From contig JANFAH010000028.1 of assembly GCA_024663395.1 (NCBI GenBank), forward strand, positions 682,001 through 746,000: a stretch of DNA of 64,000 nucleotides. The letters run 5' to 3'. Under the pieces are notes generated by a model. The model did not search any database. It was not told the origin of the DNA and worked only from the letters and a program-made list of their open reading frames with translations. Source of the stretch: Pisolithus tinctorius (lineage: Eukaryota; Basidiomycota; Agaricomycetes; Boletales; Pisolithaceae). Positions 13,754 to 24,926 of this stretch are shown here, one piece after another (positions within the stretch are counted from its first letter, which is position 1; each line of letters begins with the position of its first letter). The position numbers and the translations under genes were made by a program.

Positions 13754-14290
13754 CCTGGCGTCGTCTGAAAGATGATGAGAGACAACGTATGGGATGTTTA
13801 GAAATTAAATACACCCACCAGATGAAAAGCGGATACGTGCGAGAAGTTGCTAGTACCTGGGGAAGACGCCAGAGTCAGCGCGAGTATATGTGTGACGCTA
13901 CCGAAACGCAATCGAATGACTGATTAGGGCACAGCCATCCGCGGCTCCTAACTCAAACCGATCCTAAGCACAGCCACAACACTAATCAGTCAGCCAATCA
14001 GGACTTCAGTTTGAACAGCCTCATGACTGCTAGCAGATATTCCTGGGCTAATATTACAAATAAAGGACGAGGAGTGGAGTACATACGTGAAAGGCAACAC
14101 CGAAACCCTAGCTAAATGTACAACCGTAAGTCCAATAGCCATCAACATCATCATCCGTAAAAATGGTTCGACGGTCCATATGCATCAAACGGGGCATTTC
14201 GTGCGTATTCGTGAACAGGGGGAGTAGTCATAATGAACGTGTGGAATGAAGGAAAGGTCGGCCAAAGGGTTCGAATATACCCAAGCCATT

Positions 14291-15555
14291 TTATGCCTTG
14301 CCGAAAATAAGCTTCCCGGTGTTGGCGCCATTGCCGTGCTTTTCCACCTCGATACCTACGAGTCTCGTTTTCCCATGGAGCCAGTCCAGGCGACGAACAC
14401 CACCTTCCCACCCTCCACCCATCTTGGTGCACCTTTTCTCGTAAGCACGGGTTACCTTACGTTGCGCCCGGCTGCCGTGTCCTAGGGCCTCCCATTCCTG
14501 GGGAGTAACTCTGGTGAGGAGAGTCACATGCAATGCGTACAGAAGGTCGAGATTGGTAATACTAGAGGACCGAGATCTAGACGAGGAGCCTATGGAACCT
14601 CCTGAGCCCGAGCTCGAGGGGCCGACGACCACAGGCCAAGGGAACTTGTCAGAACGTAGAGTAAGCCGGGTCGATATTGGAGTGGGCGGATCTGTAGAGG
14701 GCTGAGCCAACGTGTGTGCCGGTACAGCCATGTGCGTCGTCCGATCTAGTACGGTGCGAGAGGAAGGAGTATATGATACATCATAAGAAATAGGCGCGCT
14801 ATGTAACCGGGTCGACGCGAAGAGTGGATGCATGTGCAGAGAAGGGCGCACACCATACACACCATGTGGATCCACACTTCCCGCATCTACAAAAAATGGG
14901 TACGGATGAGTTATTAGAGGCAAGCAACAGAACTTAAAGGCCGCACAGGAGTGAATCGATCCTGACGCAGACGACGCGCTGCCATGCCATGCTGGGTTTT
15001 GCCGAAGTGATGGTCGCCTCTCATACCGTACATGATGAGAGCTACTTCCGGATGACCCAGGCCGCGCCATCCCCGGAAGGAGGGAGGAACTTGAATTGGT
15101 TCGAGACGACGGTCCATAGGACGCTGAATGAGCTACGGACGAAGGTGTATACATCCCGTAATGTGGAACTGAATCACACCGAAGATGAGCATTCGTGCGG
15201 TGCAGTGAAACAACTAGGACTTACGGTGTTCCGATGACTTGTAGCTGGCACGCCTGTAGAGATGCGATTTTGACGGTGTCCCATACCTCGAATCGCCGGA
15301 CGAACTAGGCACTTGTCCAGTAGCTTCGAACGTTGCATAACGCAATGGGGACGGCGTTGTGGTACGCGCAGAGTAACTATTGCTGCGTTTCGTTTTGAGA
15401 CGAGGAGCAGCGGGGGCGGGTGCATTGTTACCAGCGTTTGCATAAATGTAGTTGGAGGAAGCGGACGAGCGTGAGCGACTATGAGACTTGGACGATTGTT
15501 GTCCATGAGACTCGCGGTCGCGGCCACCAAAGATATAACGGAGGTAAGAGGTCAT
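14291..15555 (-). CDS. DUF6699-type domain protein, three exons
   Basis: Proposed exons on the minus strand: 15225-15555, 14947-15168 and 14291-14886, giving 382 codons plus stop. Intron 1 (GTAAGT...CAG, 56 nt) is clear; intron 2 uses a weaker GTGCGG donor and is less certain, because the frame stays open through it. The N-terminal third is Ser/Arg-rich. The C-terminal part has the DUF6699 landmarks: LHMHPLFAS, PISYDVSYTPS, FPWPVVV, LDLLYALHVTLLTRVTPQEW, an RAYEKRC helix and VRRLDWL. An insert rich in Gly and Ser splits the domain core. Function unknown. It is more diverged than its neighbour at 12857-13753. Confidence 0.72.
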
Positions 15556-17162
15556 AGTGCAATCGTAAAAACAAAAAGTATACACCGGAGAGAAAAGGTC
15601 GTTACTAATGGCGTAAGGAACCAGGAGGGTTGAACCGCAGTTGCTGGGGAGAATGCGACCCTACTTATAAGAGGGTACGCCGTGTTCTGGAACGATGGTC
15701 AGAATTAAGTATTAGAAAGTGAAGTTCTAGGGCACCCGTGACACGAAGTGTTGAAGTAATAGGTCCCCCGAAAAAATGGGAGGTTACCTCCATGACGGCT
15801 GTCTTGGTATGTTGCAGAGATCCCTGGAATCTCCAATGCACATTTTTGGAGGCGAACACGGCGATTATGACGTCTTAAAAGGAGATACCGGTACGCTGCA
15901 GAGTCGCACAGGGCGCAGCGAGATAGTACTGAGGTAATAAACGACCACCTGCAGCGTAACTGCGCGGACTGAAATGGGATGTTGGCGCGATCAAGGTTTG
16001 CCTTGAGGCGTTTTCGCGTCGACACATGCCCGCTTCTCGCCATGCGCGTGTAAGACGCGTGTTACAGTTTTGATCATCGAGTCGCGCCGCCATAAGTTGC
16101 CCGCCGACTCGATCTGCCACTTTTCTCGCTTCCACAACGACAGTTACAAGTATGGCCATACTGTATCATCAACTTTAAATGCGTGCGGCAAGTATCAGAC
16201 AGTGTATCGGATGTGAGAATTCTAGAATATGAGTAGTTCTGATAAGAGCCCTTGCCACATAATAGCAGTGGAAGTCACTGCAAGCTCGGCGGACCGTCGG
16301 AGAGTAGGTCCCCACAGGCGCACGCCAGCCATATTATATTATGATCGGGAGACTTGCCACCCAGAAACTCCCTCGCGCTTGGTGCGGATCAGGTCTAGAC
16401 CTGCGCATAGACGGTTGGCGACCACTGTGATAAGCCTCAAGTGCAACTTGAAACGCATATGAAATCAGCCAACCCTCAAGGTTCACAAATAGGCGATATG
16501 ACCCATCGGGTATTCGCTACCCTTTCCTGCGAGATTCGTGATCTGCAGATTCCAGAACCGCGAAGCCGGCAATGCCTGGTGAAAAGTAGAGGGCCGCAGC
16601 ACTCCTGCAGTTGTGGAGACTAGAGCCATCATGTATGATCTTGGGCCATCCTTAAGATGTCCGCGTGGCTTTCTTTTCAACTTGCAGTGATCTTTCGTCA
16701 GGGAGGTCCTTGGGGTTCGAATAGGGAAGAATGAGTAGCCTGATAGGATGTCCCTGAGGCCCATCAAATACGCGCAGAGTTGTAAATGGACGTGCCTGGC
16801 AGTCGCATCCGAAGGGGATGACGGGACCTCCGGTACGACTGTTGCCAACGTAAGGTAAGTTATTCGATGCTGCACCTGGATAGAAACACCCCCATTCTGG
16901 TATGATGGAAAAATGTGTCAATTGCGAAGGTTCAACATCTCTTATTAGCTACAGCATGCAGTCTTTGTACACTTGTCGCAGACGTGTCGTAAGTTGGGAC
17001 AGCAAGGCAGGGTTTCATGAGTATAGTAATATGTCTGAACAAGGTCGAATTCCTCTAACGTTGTGCTTGTTTGGTGCGGGCTCAACGAAGTTACTAAATC
17101 GTGAGGACTCGGCGGTGGCGCTAATACCTCTCAGACTTACGTTGCAAACAACCGAATCCTTC
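15556..17162. other. intergenic, nothing recognised
   Basis: This 1.6-kb stretch holds the upstream region of the minus-strand DUF6699-type gene and of the plus-strand glucanase gene. I saw only short overlapping frames on both strands and no conserved motif. The glucanase may have an additional 5' exon here that I could not identify. Confidence 0.5.
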
Positions 17163-19035
17163 ATGAAGGCAGCAGTCAAAACTCTCCTTAGTAGTGTACG
17201 ATCGCAGGTCAAGTCTCGTTTTTACGTGGATTTTCCCTCTATCTCAGACGGCTGTGATGAGCGCACTTTGCTTTATCGTCATCGAAAGCAACGTGGTGTC
17301 AACATAGGTACGAGCTTGCTGTGTCCACCGGTCTGTTATTACCTCTGTTTCAGGTTCTTGGTTTGTACTCGAACGATGGATCACTGAGCAGCCCTTCCGA
17401 TGTGCTGCGCCTCCTTGTCAGAGTGACCTGGACGTTGCAAGGGGTGCGCACGCTAACGAAATCCTTGAGCATCACTGGGACTCGTGGGTATCAGCCACGG
17501 ATTTTGAGTGGTTGTCCGCCATGGGTATCAATACCGTGCGGATCCCAGTAAGCACTCGTGCACCGCTCAGCACTTGCCTCCTTGAATCTTCATAAAAAGA
17601 TTGGCTATTATCATTTATGCGGCGTGGACCCCTCTATTCTGCGCGGTACTGACTTTGACGGCTTGGAATCCATTTTTGGAGGCGCATGGTCTCGTATCGT
17701 CAAAGCAATCGAGACAGCGGATCGATACCAAATTGGTGTTCTTTTTGGTTTGCACCACAACTGGGTTGTGCTTTGATTTTATTCAACCTTCTGGCAGATC
17801 TCCACGCTGCTCCAGGAAAGCAAAATCAGGATTCACATTCTGGGACATCTTCGCCTACTATATCGTTCTTCCAGATGCAATTTAATCTCCAACTTACGAT
17901 CCGCATTCTTCGTATCTTAGTATCAAGTCTCCGTTCCTTGCGCTTCGTTCATCGCCCCCCACTTCCAAATGTAATCGGAGTCGAACTTTTAAACGAACCC
18001 AAACCACCGTATCCCGCGGCTCTGCAGGCATGGTATAAGAATGCCATAGAGGAAGTTCGGCGCCTGGATCCCAGCCTCCCTTTGTTCATATCCGACTGTT
18101 GGATGCCTGACGCATACGCTGACTTTGTTAAAATGCTTCCGCCTACCGCGGCGCCAATTTGTCTAGACCACCACCTCTATCGTTGCTTCACGTCGGAGGA
18201 CGTCTCGACGGCTGCGGCACAACACTCTGCATCTCTATCAAACCCCAATGCTCCCACACCTCAAACCTTTGCACGTGTCGCCAGCAAACTCGAAGACGCT
18301 GGCGGAGACTTAATCGTTGGCGAGTGGTCTGGGGCACTGAACCCGGGCTCTCTTGTAGGTGCAGCTGACGAACGACGTGAACGAGCGCAGTTCATTCAAG
18401 CTCAGTTGGATCTCTTCGAACGGCATTGTGCGGGATGGTTCTTCTGGACGTACAAGAAGGAAATCCCGGGAGATCCGGGATGGTCATTTAGGGATGCCGT
18501 TAGCACAGGTGTATTTCCTTGTCGAGTTGGACTATTCCCTGTCAAGTCTATCCCACGTGATCACACCGAGTGGGCTGAGAGAAAGGCGATTTCATGTAGT
18601 TGTGCAGCAGGTCGATTTTCTCTTTGTTGTTTGGCCAGTGTGCTCATCGTCAGACTGAAGCGCGGCACGTGTCCTATTGGGCGCAGTATCCGGGCCGCTA
18701 TGAACATTGGCGATTCGAGAAGGGATACGACCAAGGTTGGGAGGATGCTTATTATTTCTTGACGTCTGGCGCTTTTGAGCGTGGAGCTGTGAGCGAGCTT
18801 GGACTTAAAGGGATTTGGAAAAAGAGGAGGGTGCATGAGCACGCACTGCAAGCAGGTCACAGCAACAATTTATGGGAGTATGGTGAGTAGACGGATACCA
18901 TGGCATTGATCTGGATGCCCTCATTTCGCGCCGTGGTTTGGCATTCCCGAACAGCTCATGTACTGCATTGCAGAACACGGCTACCAACAAGGGGTGGAGG
19001 AAGCTGCCGTTGATTTCCAGAGAGCATACTGTTAA
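17163..19035 (+). CDS. glycoside hydrolase family 5 (GH5_9-like exo-beta-1,3-glucanase)
   Basis: A beta-glucan hydrolase of the fungal exo-beta-1,3-glucanase type, probably acting on cell-wall or storage glucan. Supported exons: about 17163-17307, 17354-17547, 17600-17747, a long exon from 17798 to about 18540, one from about 18635 to 18885, and a last one ending at 19035. Spliced landmarks in order: RKQRGVNIGSWFVLERWI, AMGINTVRIP, GYYHLCGVDPS, GVLFDLHAAPGKQN, VIGVELLNEP (the acid/base Glu), LDHHLYRCF, LIVGEWSGALNPGS (the nucleophile Glu), CAGWFFWTYKKE and GWSFRDAV. After the catalytic domain comes the SYWAQYPGRYEHWRF region that I associate with intracellular fungal members. The joint between the long exon and the next is unresolved. 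The ATG at 17163 is only the nearest in-frame Met, and no signal peptide is visible. Both catalytic Glu are present, so activity is expected. Confidence 0.83.
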
Positions 19036-20930
19036 TTCTGTAATTCTGGGACGGCTCGTTCTGGACTTGTCGTGGGTTCGCTGGGATGGTAGCGTAAATT
19101 TACGTCGGACCACATATGACGTGCACGCACCTATACTCTTCGTGTTTCGTTACCACAGTGAAGAGTGAAGGCGACTTTTGTAAGTGCAGATCCGAAAACA
19201 AGAATGGGGACGGGGGGATTAGGTTGGTGAGGATGATACCACATCGAATCACCATAGTAAAGAGCTCATCAAGGGCCCAACGTAGGATGACGCCGTTGGT
19301 GAAGGGGGAGACAGGAAAGCAACGCCACATAGGATGAACGGATTAGGTGGTTTGGAAGACTACCCCATTCAGCCGATCTGCTACATTCTACGAACTCTGA
19401 TGCATCACCGGTTTCAATTCAAGTTTGCCGGAGATGACTGGACTGGTCCGAGAACGCAAGAGCAAGCAAGGCACAGGATGCCAACAACCGAAAAGCAAGG
19501 ATGATGTTAGGTGAGATGACAGATCTGCTTTGAAAAGAATGAGGTGTTCGTCACTAATGTGTAGCTCCAAATCCAATCTGAACCCATGCAGACAACTGCG
19601 GAAAGAGGTATCGATATTGCCTCGAATTATGGGTAAACCTACTGAATTCTGGAAGATATGATCTAACCAACAAGGTGGGTCACTAGCTCCAGCTGAGTCG
19701 GCGCATCGAATACCGATATGCCGAGGGAGAAAGTGCGTCCATTCAGCACGTCAACTGTTGCGCCGTTCTACAGGCTTCCAGAAGTCTCCTATTGCTTGGA
19801 TTACGACACTCGGGCTAATGGAACTACCGTTCACAGTATGGGAATAATCTGTAAAGGTCACAATGACTTTAGGATCAGAACCCGTTGACAACCCGACTTT
19901 ATATCCATGGCCTCTGCAACTCTGGTCCGCTCTGGTTGGACCATGAGAGTACTTATTGGTATGGGCCAAAGCCTGGATATGGTTATCGTCTGAGACCAGA
20001 GCCGTGGGGCAACCCATACAGGAGTAAGACGTAACCTTTAGTCGGAACTTGAGCTGGCATTGCTGTCCACCTACCTGGGTGCCCTTGACATGTCGAATGG
20101 AATTTCCGAAGAGCTTCTATGGATCAAATGACGCTGACAATGGTTGAACTGACAGTTCCGCGACTCGGTTGGCGCTTGGGAGGCATCGTGCAGGGTATGT
20201 ACTTACATTGCAATCGAAAATCTCTTGACATTGACAATTCGACATGTTACATAATATTTCTATGTATGCCCCACACTTTGGTTTGACGTCGTGATCTCAG
20301 ATCTACATCTTTGTGTATGGCTGTGCAACTTGAGAAGTGCTGCAGGTGAGGCACCTTCTGCTAGGAGTATGATTTGCCCATCGCAGGGAATATGCGAGCT
20401 CGAGATTCTTGGGTGTGACATGGTGTGTGCAAATGCAATGGCACATAAGGGCATGCTGTTCAGGCAGAGGTAGCGGACGAAAGGCAAAGGAACATACTAA
20501 TAAATAGTACTCTACACCTATGGCTCGTTCTCCGCCACACAATAGAGCGGCGATTTGTCAATAGGTACCATGCATTCCATGGCCCTGAACAGTTCGGGCA
20601 AACGACCCCTGTTATGCGGGCAATCAAGGATGTATATATACCAGCTTTTCGAGCTGCGCGTCAATCCCCTCGATTCTTTCTCTCTCCCTATCTGGAAGGG
20701 ATTTAGCCTCAGCCCGTGACTTGTAGTCCTGCAGATGACCATGCCCGACTTTTACATTACTGACGGTGAGGGATTCCTGACAACTCAAACCATGTCAGAG
20801 TCTTAATCGACCATAGCTGGAATTGACAATCCCGGGTGTATCCCCACTCTAGATGACGTAGTAACCGGAAGGAGGAGATGTAAGTCAATGTTGCTACCGG
20901 TATATCACCATGATCTCGACGCTCCGGTAG
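19036..20930. other. intergenic, no gene recognised; orphan promoter-like site inside
   Basis: No coding frame here is convincing. A minus-strand segment near 19871-19910 matches the promoter of A2 at 57.35 kb (separate entry), but nothing resembling the A-family protein follows it. A TATATATA stretch near 20630-20640, followed by a pyrimidine-rich run to about 20695, could be the promoter of A1. The segment 20735-20879 has the phase expected for A1 exon 1 but contains an in-frame TAA. Confidence 0.5.
19871..19903 (-). promoter_or_regulatory. orphan core-promoter-like sequence matching A2
   Basis: On the minus strand, CCATGGATATAAAGTCGG is followed about 15 nt later by GGGTTCTGATCC. The A2 promoter has CCATGGGTATAAAGTCAG followed by CGGTTCTGATCC at the same spacing. 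This looks like a promoter left behind by a lost or moved family member. It could also be an element shared for another reason. Confidence 0.55.
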
Positions 20931-21878
20931 TTCGTATAAAGCCTTTTGGGAGGTCAAGTGGGCATGAAGCTGCTATTATTGGGGGGACCCTGTTGTCCGT
21001 GCTGGACAACCTGACCGAACAGAACAGGGTGCATAGCGCATTAACTAAATTCTGTAGGAAACTGAAGTTGTTCAGATGGACGTGGCTAACAGCCTTGAGT
21101 ATGCCACCCATGTCGCCCTCCAGAAAACAACAGAGGATGAAGATTTTGAGAAGTTCTGGGACGAATACATGAATTGCCTCTTCAGCATCGGATGGGAAAA
21201 GATCCAAGACGAGTAAGAAAGTTTGTCATAAAGACCGCGACTCCAACTCATTTACTTACCTGCAGGCAGGCGAATCTCTCTTTGGACGAGACAACCTCCG
21301 ACACTGGGACGGTCTGTGATTTTGTCATCGACAATATTAGGAACGACCCACTCTATACCGAAGAGGAAAAGGATCTTGTCATCCAAGGACTCGAAATCGT
21401 CCGGAACCAAACAAGCCACCGGGAATTCTTTCGCAGGTTCACGGTCCGTAAGAGCCGTGGGTTATTAGGGGTTAGCACTGCTTCGTACGTTCTCTGGCAA
21501 AGTTGCGGATCATCGGATTGGTTTATTTTTTTTCAAAAGGGTCGAAGATGGCGTCCTCAAGCTGCGCTATTCCGGGTTCATGTTCAGTTGCAATGCAGAA
21601 GTGGAGGATTATTTCAACACCAGCACTGCACATATCGAATTCGTTGCCAGGAAAGGTACGTCCTATATACCGTTGGATTGGAAAACGCGATTCATGTGGT
21701 GTTTTGCTTAGAAATTGTCGAGGCTCGCGCGGACCAGGGAACCATCGATCGGCTCAGGGCACAGATCGAAGAAGAACTAGAACAAGCGTCTGGTGACTAT
21801 GTCAGCGGGATTAGTATTGCCACAGATGTGGCAACTGAGCAAACCGTTGAAACTGGTCTGTGGCTTTTCGAACCGTGA
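20931..21878 (+). CDS. A1: unrecognised multicopy family member, 5' exon unresolved
   Basis: Exons seen: 20931-21028, 21076-21212, 21266-21484, 21540-21655 and 21712-21878. Their lengths (98, 137, 219 and 116 nt before the last) equal those of A2 and A3 exactly, which strongly supports the model. Conserved blocks: GGTLLSVLDNLTEQNR, DVANSLEYATHVA, IRNDPLYTEEEKDLVIQGLE, REFFRRFT, LKLRYSGFMFSCNAEVEDYF and IDRLRAQIEEELEQASGDYV. It has a 19-residue C-terminal extension (from ATDVA to WLFEP) missing in A2 and A3. There is no signal peptide or membrane segment in the visible part. Exon 1 should end at 20879 (donor GTAAGT), but the frame entering it has a TAA, so the start may be elsewhere or the gene may be inactive. 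Function unknown. Confidence 0.72.
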
Positions 21879-22218
21879 GAAACTGTATACTATTTTGGAA
21901 GGGGAGTTCCCACGAGTCACATGTTCCAGTCAGTCATGCATAAACTTTTGGTAGTCCCACCGCGATGCATTATGAGGGTCTACTGGAATTGAGCGCACCT
22001 ATTAATGGCACCATGTTGTTATTGTCTCAAGCCGGCCCTTGCAAAGCCGGAGAGGCCGGAGGCAATATTGCTAGTGAGTGTACGAATCTTCAGAATATTG
22101 CAACCGATATTTGACCGACATCGTTGTCTCCACCCTCGCACCATCTTCGCCTTACTTGCACCATCTCACCGCCCAATAAATATGATAGGGCTAGGTGGAG
22201 TCCGCTCGGTTCACACCA

Positions 22219-24926
22219 ATGTCCTCCTTCTGGTTTAGGTTCTCCCATGTCAAGCCTGTCACTGCCGGCAACCCAGTCGCTACTGAAGAAGCTGCATCTC
22301 AGAGCAGCGCCAAGCAAGCAGATGGGACTGTCGCTGATGCCACAGAAAGCCCAGGCGGACTTTCCCTCACAGAAGGTGCTGTCCATCCCATTCATGCAGC
22401 TATGCACTATGTACTCAACTCTAAATAGGTTCAGCTGGAGGCCTTGGTCGCCACCTTGGTGTTTTCTCCTGTACTCTCCTCATCGTAGGACGTATCATCG
22501 GTACAGGCATCTTCTCTACTCCCTCTTCCATTCTCTCTAGTACTGGCTCTGTTGGTGCATCCCTTCTCCTCTGGGTGCTCGGATTCATCCTATCCTTCTG
22601 CGGCCTATTCATATGGCTCGAATTCGGTACCATGTTCCCAAAAAGTGGTGGGGAAAAGGTGTACCTGGAAGCAGTCTATACCAGACCGAAATATTTGGTT
22701 ACTGTCATCTTTGCAGCGAACGCAATCTTACTTGGATTCACTGCAAGTGGTTGCATCGTATGTCTTCCTTTCCTTATCCAAATGCCATTACCTGACCATT
22801 TGTATCTATGTAGATATTTGCGAGCAAGTACGTCCATCCGAGATATGCATGCTCATCTTTCATGTCCTCCCTAGCATCCTCGTCGCAGCAGGCAAGACAG
22901 CCACGACGTGGTCAGAGCGTGGTATCGCTCTTGGAGGTGTGTATTCTTCATTTGCGTCTATCTCACTTATGTCTCTGACCATGTCCCCAAACCCTCCCAG
23001 TCATCTTCTTCGTCACCACCCTACACGGCCTCACACCCCAGACAGGCGTGCGCGTCATGAATGTGTGTACTGTGGATCCTGACCCTAATCTCTACTCAGC
23101 AACCCCACATGACTCCGCACGCAGATTCTCACAGCCTTCAAAGTCGCCATCCTTGTCTTTGTTGTCGTGTCAGGCTGGGTAGTCTTATCCGGCAAGACGG
23201 ATGTCAAAGACCCACATGCTAACTTCCGCAATGCATTTGTGGGTAGTTCAACGAGCAGTAATAATGTGTGCCCTCTCGCTTTCTTTCCCTTCCACGACTC
23301 GTTTTCGCTGACTGCACCCTACATTTCATGCAATTCTCTTCCTACCCCCATCTCGAACTCTACAAACATGGTGTACCTATGTGGGTCCGATCGCCGAGCA
23401 CAGTATGCAACAGCCACGTTCAAAGTCCTCAATGCTTATTCTGGCTGGTCAAATGTCAACTACGTCCTCAACAATGTCCGTGACCCCGTTCGAACACTCA
23501 AAATCGCCGGGCCGCTTGGTTTAGGCATATGCACGGTGTTGTATATCTTTGCAAACCTGGCATACTTCGCTGCGGCAACCAAGGTGCGTTCCACCCATTT
23601 TCATGCGCTCTTCATCATGTCGCATTGTGACGTGACTTGGGTGCCATTGTGTGTTAACAATGCAACCATCCCAGACCGAAATTGAAGACTCGGGCGTCAC
23701 AGTAGCAGCGCTATTTTTTAAGAACGTGTTTGGGACGAAAGCCGAAAGGGCACTCTCGGTCTTCGTTGCATTGAGTGCACTGGGAAATGTGATTACTGTG
23801 GTGCGTATTCCATGTCAGTTGCTTATGCATTGCCCTTCTCCCGAGCCAAACATGCATGCAGACCTTTGCAGCTGCACGCGTAAATCAAGGTACGTTGCCT
23901 GCCTCACTCCCACTGCCCTTCCCCTCTTTTCACACTGCAATCACATTCTCAATGTCCTTTCCAGAACTTGCTAAAGAAGGCATCCCTCTACCCCTTGGCA
24001 ACAAATTCTGGGCGTCCAACTGGCCAACGGGGAAATCCCCCCTGCCAGGATTGATTGTACACTTGATTCCTTCGGTACGTCCTCCCACATACAGGGTCGG
24101 AATTATGGCTAATGCAGGCAACATTCACAGGTCATTATAATCCTCGCACCTCCAATGTCCGTAGCATACCCGTTCATATTAGACGTTGAAGGATACCCTA
24201 TGCAGATTATCAATTTTTTCATCGTACTTGTATGTTTGCTTTCAGCTCCGTTCTCTTTTGCATGGTGATATTTGGCCTACATCGACGTTACAGGGTCTCT
24301 TCTATCTGCGCTGGAAAAAGCCAGACTTGGAAAGACCATTCAAAGGTGCGCTTTTTCTGACGCATGACCCCAAGTCAATGGCACACGAAATCAACAGTAT
24401 GGTGGCCTCTTGCGGTGTTTTATCTCGCTGCAGCAACATTTCGTATGTCTCTCCCATCGTTGGACCGAGATTGCATATGTGATTGTCGTGTGTCCTGACT
24501 TGTATAGTGATGATCGCCCCCTTCTTACCACCTACAAACGGCGTTGGAGATACGCCTCCTCTTCCGTATTATTTGTGCGTCCTCTTTCCTTTGGCGATCT
24601 ATTCAAATCTTCTACCTGTGCATGAAACAAATGAAAAACCAAGAAACTGATGAAAGCAAAAAAAAATGCCAGGTACTGTCTCGTCGGCATTGGAGTCCTC
24701 TTGTCTGGAGTGGTATACTGGGCTGGCTGGCGCATCCTCTTGCCTCGCATGTTTGGATATGAACTTGTTCCGAGGAAGGAGGTCTTGGAGGATGGGACGT
24801 TCGTTACTGTGGTGCGTACCATGTTTCATTCCTTTCTATTGCTTTTGTTGGTGCGGTGCAAGGTTGGGGAGCCTGATAGCTAATGAGCACCTCTTTTGAT
24901 AGTTCTCGAGGAAGAAGGTGGAATAG
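22219..24926 (+). CDS. methionine-permease-like amino acid transporter (APC/LAT type)
   Basis: A plasma-membrane amino acid permease of the APC superfamily, closest in pattern to fungal high-affinity methionine permeases (MUP1-like). Exon 1 (22219-22375) starts at MSSFWFRFSHVK and joins by a phase-1 intron to exon 2 (22429-22757). Exon 2 carries the first membrane segments: LLIVGRIIGTGIFSTPSSIL, LLWVLGFILSFCGLFIWLEF and YLVTVIFAANAILLGFTASG. A 14-nt microexon (22814-22827) then joins to 22875 onward (NILVAAGKTATTWSERGIAL). Later blocks are VSGWVVLSGK, FKVLNAYSGWSNVNYVL, ICTVLYIFANLAYFAA, ALSALGNVITV, LAPPMSVAYPFI and YCLVGIGVLLSGVVYWAGW. The last exon encodes FSRKKVE and ends at 24926. At least a dozen introns are needed, so the internal borders are approximate. 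The substrate is inferred from family resemblance only. Confidence 0.82.

Noticed and set aside
13267..13923. Frames of 170-185 codons on both strands over the first DUF6699-type gene
   Set aside because: Shadows of the Pro/Tyr-rich low-complexity coding sequence. The frame at 12857-13753 alone carries the conserved domain.
14260..14285. GGGTTCGAATATACCC resembling a tRNA B box
   Set aside because: No A box upstream and no acceptor stem. It lies just downstream of the DUF6699-type stop.
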